NCBI GenBank assembly: GCA_024206195.1 | Contig: JAAGZO010000827.1 | Span: forward strand, 1 to 11,652 | DNA: 11,652 bases | Direction: 5' to 3' | Origin: a bacterium | GTDB taxonomy: Archaea > Nanoarchaeota > Nanoarchaeia > Woesearchaeales > UBA10216 | In this document: one piece after another, positions 1-9,000 of the stretch | Layout: each line of letters begins with the position of its first letter | Position numbering within the stretch: the stretch's first letter is position 1 | Translations under genes and position numbers: made by a program | Notes under the pieces: generated by a model | Seen by the model: only the letters and a program-made list of their open reading frames with translations | What the model was told of the DNA's origin: nothing | Database searches by the model: none

Positions 1-68
1 ATTATAATATTATAACAAATATAAAAAAAAAGACTTTAAATTAAATAAAAACAAAAAATAAAAATAAG
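1..68. other. AT-rich 3' flank of the giant gene
   Basis: About 7% G+C. On the gene strand it is T-rich directly after the stop, with a run of nine T (plus-strand A run 23-31). No AATAAA polyadenylation word is seen on the gene strand. A perfect 14-bp palindrome, ttataatattataa, lies at 2-15. No C/A-rich telomere repeat is present. Nothing else is recognised. Confidence 0.6.
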
Positions 69-3000
69 TTATCTCTTCTTTTCATGCTTCTTAGACTTTG
101 TATCTACTTCTTCATCTTCAAGTTGCTCTTCTTCAAGATTTTCTTCTTCTTGATCCTCTTCAGTTTGATCAGCTTTAGAGGTAAATTTGTATCTCTTAGA
201 AACTCCTCCTTTGCAGTATTGCTTCTTAAAATGCCCTGATGATTTATTCGTAGTTTTGAAAGTATTGAATTTATCTTGCATAGTCTGTAATTCATTGAAC
301 AGACCTGTCTCATCATCAGCGAACATGTCGTTTGTCGTGTTTAAGAATTGTAAATGCATATTTTTGTAGAGAGTCATCATCTTCTCCTTGGCGACGTTAG
401 AGATAGTGACCTTATATAACCATCTTCTAATATAAGTAGTCTTCCTTCTCATTCGTGCAATATGTCCTTCCATCAAACAGAGTTGTAACAAGTATCTAAG
501 GCGTAACCTTCTTGAGAGTTCAGTATTATCAGCGAACCAATTGACCAAAGTATACTTTCTGAGCATTCTCCTGAATCTCTTTAGGATACTTGGGGTTCTA
601 AGTCTGTAAAGGTATTTTTGACGTAAATCTTTGAAGAAAGTAAACTTGGGAATTTTCATTTGAGCGTATTTTTTAAGATCTTCACTTAACTTGCTGCCCT
701 TATAAACAGTCATTATTTGAATCCATCCCCACCTATATCTCTGTCTGATTAGATCTCTGAGTATTCCACTAAGAGCCAGAGCACCGAATCCTTCTCCTTC
801 TTGTTGTTGTCCTTTCTCTTTTGGAGTGTCACTTAATGAGTAAGCCATACATGAGAAGCTGAGTTTGGAGTATTCCCTCTGAACAGGCTTTTCCTTATGA
901 ATGTCTTGGTAGTTACAGAGTGATCCTGAGAAGTAGAGAAGAGCGAGTCTGGTGATAAGGAACTTTTGGTATTTAGGCATATAGTACTTATTGTCAATCT
1001 TCCTAATTCTGTCTACCAATGTGCTGAGTATTCTGTACGTATATATTTTATCATTGTTCTTTTTGACAATCTCTATATTTTGATGAAGGCAATCTTCATC
1101 AGCCTCCTTAAGCAATTCGAAGAGTCTGGTAATTCTGATTTGGCGGTCTCTTTTATCCTTAAGAGCCTTGAAGGCAATTTTACATCTAACAGTCATGGCT
1201 AAATCGATAAGTTTCTTGTAGATGTAGAAGTCTCCTATAGTAGCAGTGTCACCAATAACTCTTCTTCTGTGAATAGCATCTAGTCCATTAAGAATGGTCT
1301 CGTCGATATGCATAAACCCTCTTGTTTTCTTAAGCCATAGTCTTAATCTTCCAAGCTTGGTGAGGTTTTCAAGTCTCTTTTCGAAGTTACCGAAGATCAT
1401 TTGCATGAATCTACAAACTTTGATGGTTCTCACTCTATTCTTGAAGTCTTCAAAGGTTGGCCTGAGTAAGTGTAGGTGTAAATCGGGGAGTAAGACTCTG
1501 AAGACTTTCCATTGTCTGACTCTTTCAAGGATATCTAAAAGGTCAAAGCTATTCTGATACTTGCACATTCTGCTGCCCCACTTGAGCCACTTCTTGTGAA
1601 GTCTGTGTCTCTTAAGGTACTTCATAGTGAACCTGCTGAGTGACTTTACAGCTTCCTTAATTTGGAGTTTCTTAGTAATATTGTACATGTAGTTGAAGTA
1701 GAAGGATTTTTTGTCGCTGTATCTCTTCGCTAGTGTCTTAAGGATGTTATTCATATTCTCTCTAAGTCTATTAAGTCTCAGATTTCTAATGAAGCGTCTA
1801 ACAGCCTTTTGGAGTTTTAGAATGTTAAGGAAGAGTTTGATGTTGTTGGATGTTCCTGCCCATTGGATGAACCTCTTCTTCAAGAGTCTCTTAATAAATC
1901 CCTGTCTGAAGTTGTAAATTAAAGAGCAGTTCTTTAGTTTATCCCACTTTAAGCACTTTTTCTTAAATCTCTTGAAAATATATAAGAAAATCAATGGTTC
2001 TACCTTCGTGAGTCTTACATGGGTATTATAAAGTCTTGCATACTTTTTGAGGTTTCCTCTCAAGAACACGTTTAAGATAGAGAACTTTTTGAATTTTGCC
2101 TTGTACATTCTTCTCTGAGCCTTTCTGTACTTGAGTAAGCTTTGCTTTAAGAAGAGTTGAAGGTCTTGTGCTGCAACATGAAGTCTTAAACCGTGAGCTC
2201 TCTTTTGCCATTCAATTATACATTTATGTCTAAATCTAGCGTCTCTATCACTCATAATCGTAAGGATCCATCTCAGTCTTCTTATCTTGTAGAGGACTTT
2301 TCCAATTTTTCTGCCGAATAAAAAGTCTCTGAAGGTTTTTTGGATGAAACTGGCACAGTTTTCTTGAATTTTGAGGTAGTCCTTCATCTTCTGAAGGGCG
2401 TGTTGCTTGTAGTTCTTAGCCTTTTTATTAATGAATTTGATAAGACCGGCATAGAAGGAGAGTTCTGCGAGTTTCTTGATGCCTGCAAATGCCTTTTTGA
2501 TGTTAGCTTTGTCAAATCTCTTTTGAAGTTTGTTAACCCCTTGCGTAACTTTGTATTGTAATTTGTTGTTTTTCTTCAATTGGGCCTTGTTCTTTACAAA
2601 TCTGGAGAAGATTTGAATGACGTTGGCAGCTTCTTTAGCCTTTTTCTGCCTAACGATATTAGCCCAGAATAAGAAGTAGACTTGGAACTTTAACCCCATC
2701 ATATTGAGGAAGCGATCTCTGATCTTAAGCATTACCTTCTTCTTCTCGAGGATGGGATTTATCCACTTTCTAACGAGGAATCCTCTTGTAACGCTGTTGA
2801 TCAATAAAGCTGAGGCTTCTCTTGCGATAGTGAGCTTCTTTGCTTGATTTCTCCAGTCGAGTAAGTACTTCTTTATGTATAAATTCTTGAGTTGATCATC
2901 AATGCTTGAGAATCTTCTTGAAAGAAGGAAGAGAAGTTTCTTCAAAGTAAGGAAATACTTGAGGTTATGTAAGAAATGTCTGTTTGGATCAATTGCAACT

Positions 3001-6000
3001 GCATCTCTAAGTTTCTTGAACTTATAGGAGTTTGAGAGTAAGACACCAACCTGCGCAGCTCCCATTCTGTAGAAGAAGTTCTTGATAGTGGATCTTCTTA
3101 AGTTCTCGGTCCTTTTTCTTAAGAAGCTTTGAATATTTCTTGCCATGATGTTGAACATATTCAAACCAGCTTTACTCATCCATCTTAGGAAGTAAACCTT
3201 AGCCTTGTCTCTATCAGACTGGGCAAATCTCTTGACTTGTTCAACGAGCAAGTTCCTGCACTTTTTCTTAAGTTCTAAAGTCTTTCTAGCTTTGAAGTTT
3301 CTGTAATTGTTTTGAAGTAATATTATATTCTTCTCAAGTTTATCAGTGTTTCTTCTCCACTTATAAAAGGCCCGTTGTAAGGTGGAGTAATAGTTGTTGT
3401 AATTGATGTTCTTTGTAAGCTTGAACATAAGCATGTTTCTAATGGCGTTGTTGGAGTAATCAAGAATGTTGTTGGTTGTGTATCTCTTCTCGAACTTACC
3501 CTTCATTTGACTTAACTTCTGTCTTAAAGCTTCCTGGTTATCAAAGGCTTTTAGGAAATCTCTGTTAAGCATCTTACAGTAGAGTCTTTTGAAGACTTTC
3601 TTTAGTACCATACCCTTTCTCTGTCTATCTACATTCTTTCTTGAGGTATTGCCCTTCCAAATGCTACCGATCATGTTACTGGCCTTCTGCATGCTAAGAA
3701 TTTGGGCTTTTTGCTGCCAGAAGCGTAAGAAGATAGTCTTCTTAATAGTTTCATCATTAGTAGCTCTGTTGATCATCTTAGTATAAAGGTACCGCTTTCT
3801 AGTTTCGGCTCTCTTCTTGAGGAGAATTAGCTTTGCTCTAACCATGTTTTGAATTCTGATAAGAGCGTCAAGGTAGAGTTCTTCAGCTTGGTCTCTCCAT
3901 TTTCTCATGTAGTAGGGAAGGTAGTATGACTTCATAGCCTTCAAGATTTTTGGAAGTACATCCCCGATTTTTCTAAGTCTTCCAAGCCATTTACTGGAGT
4001 TCTTTATGTTATCAAATGGCTTGGCAATGAAAATATTTTCAAGGGTATTGAACATAATCTTTCCTCTTTCTTTATTAATCTTAGATCCACCCCTCATCTG
4101 ATCTAAGATGAAACTCCAACCATATCTGAGGAATTGATGTCTTAAGGCTTCTTTAGCTTGAGTTTTCTTTAGATTATTGAGTTTTACTCCTAAGTATCTA
4201 AGGATAGTATTTGCTCCTGTTTTAGTAGCTATTTTTCTAGCTTGTACTCTCCACATGCAGAAATACACTTTTTTTTGATCCATGTACTGCATCATTAGTC
4301 TTAAAATGACCTTGTTGAGTCTAAATCTCTTAGCTAATAACTTCTTCTTGAGTTTCACAGCGAAGTATCTCTTACACATGGTTATGATTAACTTAGCAGC
4401 GGTGTTATTCTGTGACCATACATAATCACCAAACCATAGCTTCCAGTACTTTCTTAAGAATTTCAACTTAAGCTCGGGTGGTACGTCTCTCATATTTCTG
4501 AGTAATAGTTGTAAAATTCTTCTCTTTCTTGCCTCATCATTGATCTTGTGAAGCACCTCTTTTCTAATATGCATTTCAGTTTGATGGCAAGCTTCGCCGA
4601 AGATGCCTCTTTCTCTGTTGAGATTTTCTAATTTCTCTCTAATATAGTTTTGTATTTTGTTGGAACTCCAAGCAAGTGACATCATATTGGCTTTGAATCT
4701 CCATTTAATAAACTTAAGCTTAAGGTTTCCTGCATCCTTTTTGGCTAAAGACTCCATAATATATGCGATTTTCCTCTTTTTCAACTTGCTGAGCTTTTCC
4801 CAAGAGTTTTGAAGACTCTTCCTTAAGAATCTATTGATCTTATTAGCCGCTTTCTCCATATTCGCATCAAAGCCTAAAGCTTGGCTTAATAACTTAGAGA
4901 TTGGCTCCTTTATCATTTTATCTCTTAAATATCCCTCAACAGCGTCTCTAAAGAGTTTAGCTAAGTCATCTAAGAGTTGTGCTCTGATGTCCTCAACTGT
5001 CTCCTTCCATTGAAGAAACTTAAGTCTTAACCAAGTTTTCTTATAATCATCATCGTACTTATTAACAAGTTTGTTAAGATTCTTGACGAATTGTCTCTTC
5101 TTTGCGGTTTTATTGATGCCATCGAAGACTTCTTCATTAAATTCTTTTCTCATTCCTTTAGCAAGAGCCTCATATCCAAGTCTTGTTGCTCTTAGTACAT
5201 CGAAGTTGCGCTTGTTGGAGTACATTCTCCAGAAAGTAAACCATTGAATCTTGAGGTTCTTTAACCTCATCTCCTCCCCAAAGTCTAGCTTGGTGAAGAT
5301 ATTCTTAGCGATTCTATGCTTAAGCATTAAAGTCTTAATAGCGTTAATCTTGTTATTCCAGTTGTTGAAGGCCCAGAAGAGGTTGCCTTTATCAGTTCTC
5401 CTTAACCAATTAAGCATGATCTTCTTAGCGTAAGGAGTCTTATCAAAGGCTTCTCCGAATAAGGCGTTAAAGTAGAATTGTTTCCAAGGAGATCTCTTTA
5501 GTCTATTGCTAAGCTTAGTTGACCCAAGGGTAACTTTATTCAAAAAATTGTAGTACTCTTCCACCTTTCTTGCCCATTTCTTGAAGTATGTTCTCAAATG
5601 AAGCCTGGAATTATTAGCATACATGTTCTTCATCAATCCTAATTGCAACTCCATCTTTGCTTCTTGAGTTTTCATTTTTTCAACAATATCAGCCCACATT
5701 CTATAGGTTCTTCTCATGGCTAATCTTCCTGCCTTATTTGCATTGGGAAGGAAGAGTTTCTTAAACATTTGAGCTTCGAGTTCTTTAGTCTTCTCGTATT
5801 GAACATTTGCTTTCCATCTCTTGAAGTACTTCCTTGCAATGTAATTTCTAAGTGCGATGGATTTGCAGACGTTAGGATTGAAGTTGACAAGTGCCTGACC
5901 CATAGTACAGCCGTAAGGCACCTTAAGATTCATCATCTTGGTTTTTTTCTTAAAATTATACCAAGGTCTTCTATTTAAAAGTCTCTTAACAGTCTTTGAG

Positions 6001-9000
6001 GCAACTTGTAAAGCTGTGGCGTTCTGAATGGGAACCTCAATTTCTCGCTTTTTGAACTTCTCAAACGCTCTTTGTAAGCTTACTTTCTTTCTCTTAGTCT
6101 CACTTAACTTCATCTTTGAGCTAAAGAGTTTAAGCTTAACATCTTTAATCTGTAATTCAGTAACTTTTCGGCACCACTTCTTCCAGTATTGGTGAGTAAG
6201 TCTCTTACTGCACATTCCCTTTTTCTTAGTAAGTCCAAACGCAAATCTCTTCTTCAATGTATCCATGGCTTCTCTATGCATTTTTTTAAGGAAAGTGGGG
6301 AGATTCTCTTTCAAATTCTTTCTTTTGAGGAGTTTGACGAATCTAGGGGTTGCTTCTTTTTCCCAAGCAGCCATCTCTTCTGCATTTGTAGCCCAGATTG
6401 AGAATCTATTTCTCATAATATCCCTAAATCTCTTGTTCTTGTAGTACTTGTTGGTCTTAACCAGGATCTTGCAGTTGAATTCATCTCTCATTGATTTGGC
6501 TTTGAGCTTCTCGTACTTTTCTCTCCATGTCTTAAAGAAGGGTAGCAGCTGCTTCCTGTGGTACTTTGATTGCTTTAATAAGCATGATCTTAAGAACCTT
6601 TTTGTACTAAATTCCTTCATTTCGGGGATGAAGCCTTTAAGGTACTTTCTTGCTAGCATTCTAAACATGATATTGTTTAATCTGATTACATCTCTGATAT
6701 TCATATCAGGTCTTCTAGCGTCTTTTTCTGCCCATTTTCTGAATTTTTCTTGGAAGAATCTCAAGTGAATTGCTTTTTGGGTCTTTCCATAGAGACTGTT
6801 CATCATTTTAGCTTGAACTTGAAGAACTGCGAGTTTATCTGCAGTTCTCTTCCATTTCCAGAATAAGTTTTTAAATTGCTTTTTGGTCATGCTTTTCATG
6901 TTAGGAAGAAGCTTTCTAATCATTTGCTTCTCCAAGTAACCAGAAGATACTTTGTGTCTACACTTCCACCAGAATCCCATAGGGATAACAGTCTTCTTTA
7001 GGAAGAATTTTCTTAAGTGCATAGCAGCTTCTCTTAGAAGCTTTCCATCAACAGGTCTCAAGTACATAGCTCTGATCCACTTTCTGAAGAATATCTCCTT
7101 AGGACCAATGATATAAGTCTCAATAAACATTCTTCTTATGTTTCTCATTACTCTAGGCCTGTCCTTGTCGTCGAAGAGTAACATATTCTTCCACCATCTC
7201 TTGAATTTGAGCCTCTTAGCCACTTTCAAGAATCCCTTGTTTTTCTTTAGGAGTTTATCGAGTCCCCTATTCTTATCGTTGAGTTGGGCTTTAATCCTGG
7301 CGTTTGCAAGGAAAGGTGGAATAATAGGCCTTTTGCAGTAAATTTCGATAAGGGCCAATCCTTCCTCGACATCTTCCAGTTCCATTGGCCTTTTATAGGC
7401 ATTTTGCTTCCATTTTCTGAACCTTCTGCTCAAACTAGCAATTTTCATTTTGAGGCTGAATTTTCCGTTTGTTTTAGCAAAGAGTCTTACCTTCATTTCA
7501 TTTGTTTTACATCTGTCCTTCTGCTTTACCCAATTCTTAAAGCATTTTAGTTTTGCATTTCTTTCCCATCTTTTCATCATTTTACTTCCTTGAGGCATTA
7601 TTTTCTTAAAGAAGTTAGCATAGTTCTTTGATCTATTGATATATGTGAAAGGTAAACCTAAATACTTCTTTTTTAAAGCAGTATTAAACTTAGGAACAGC
7701 TTTTGCTACATCAGGGAGCACGTGAGAGGAGAAGAATCCTCTATATCTCCAAAGCCTGAATCTCTTATTAAGCCAATCTCTCTCCATTCTTTTTGTAAGC
7801 TTTTTAGTGTAGACAGCGGTAATTTTTCTTTGCATACCTCTTAAGTTAGCATCTTTTCTCATTTCTTCGGCTCTTCTTGCCCATCTCTCAAAGGCATGAG
7901 CAGTATTGTATCTAGGCTTATTCGCTCTCTTGTAAAGCATGTGAATAATTCTTCCTCTGGTATCAAGTGTCATGAGTCTCTTCATTTTAGTAAAGAAAAA
8001 GAATTGTCTTGCAGCAATTAAAGCATTGGCTTTCAAAATACCATTGTAAATATGAAGGTACTGCTCTTTAATGCTTTCAGTTCTCAAAAGTTGAACTTGC
8101 TTTTTCCATCTATGGAAGAAGGAGTTAATTCGCTTAGCCTTATGCTTGAAAAGCTCTTGATTAACAGCCATCCTCATGAGTTGATGTCTTAGATCTCTTA
8201 GTTCTGCATCTTTGCATTTATCAAGCCATCTGCTAAAAAGGTGACTCATTTGCAACTTTTTACCATTAATTGCAATAGCGAGTAATCTGTGTAAACACAT
8301 TAGTAAAACCCTCTTTCCTCTTGTTTCCTTAAATGCCTTCCAAAACTGTTTCCTTCTCTCTAAAATCTTTTCGTTGACTAACCTCTCAATTGCCTTACCG
8401 AAACTCTTGTTTCTCATGAAGATTTGGTGAATGGTGAGTTGCTTTCCGTGTCTCTTAGTCCACCAATCTCTCATATTTTTACGTAAAAGCCTTGCTACAA
8501 GCTTTTTAGTGAATTTGGTCATGAACTTAGATGCCATTTCATGTTCAGCATGTTTCATTCTAAGTCTTTCAGCTTGATTCCTCCAAGTATAGAAAAATTC
8601 CTTCCATTTCTTCTTCATGAACTTTTCTGAGAAGCCAAGTCCCTTTTTCATTGCTTCTTCAAGATTTTCTTTTTCTGTCTTAATGTTCATCGCGATGATT
8701 ACGAACTTGAGGGTCTTTAATCTACTGTATTTTTCTAAGTGTTCATATCCTCTAGTGAAGGCGAGTAAGGTGTGCTTGGGAATATTTCTTCCCCACCTGT
8801 TAAAGTAAACAAGAAGCTGTCTATTTTTTAAGGTTGTTGTCCAACCTTTCATCATGTTACCTACCATCTTAGCAGTCATCTCTCGTCTTTCGAGATCTTC
8901 AACTTTCTTCTTCCACTTGTTGTGATATTTCCTCAAGCAAATTTTGTTAAGGAACTTGAATCTCTTGAAGAGCTCTCTAACAGCCATAGATTTAATCACA

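Noticed and set aside
1..68. Telomere or transcription terminator hairpin at the left end
   Set aside because: No G/C-containing repeat unit is present, and the only palindrome is AT-only with no loop.
102..165. CTT/CTC-rich stretch on the plus strand as a microsatellite
   Set aside because: It is the coding sequence of the acidic tail (Glu/Asp codons), interrupted by Gln, Asn, Leu and Val codons and not a pure tandem repeat.
104..316. Second minus-strand open frame of 70 codons
   Set aside because: It overlaps the C-terminal part of the giant gene in another frame, is Lys/Ile/Leu-rich low complexity and has no supporting motif.
6448..6768. Plus-strand open frame of 106 codons
   Set aside because: Antisense to the repeat array. 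Long shadow frames are expected opposite a gene poor in codons whose complement is a stop.
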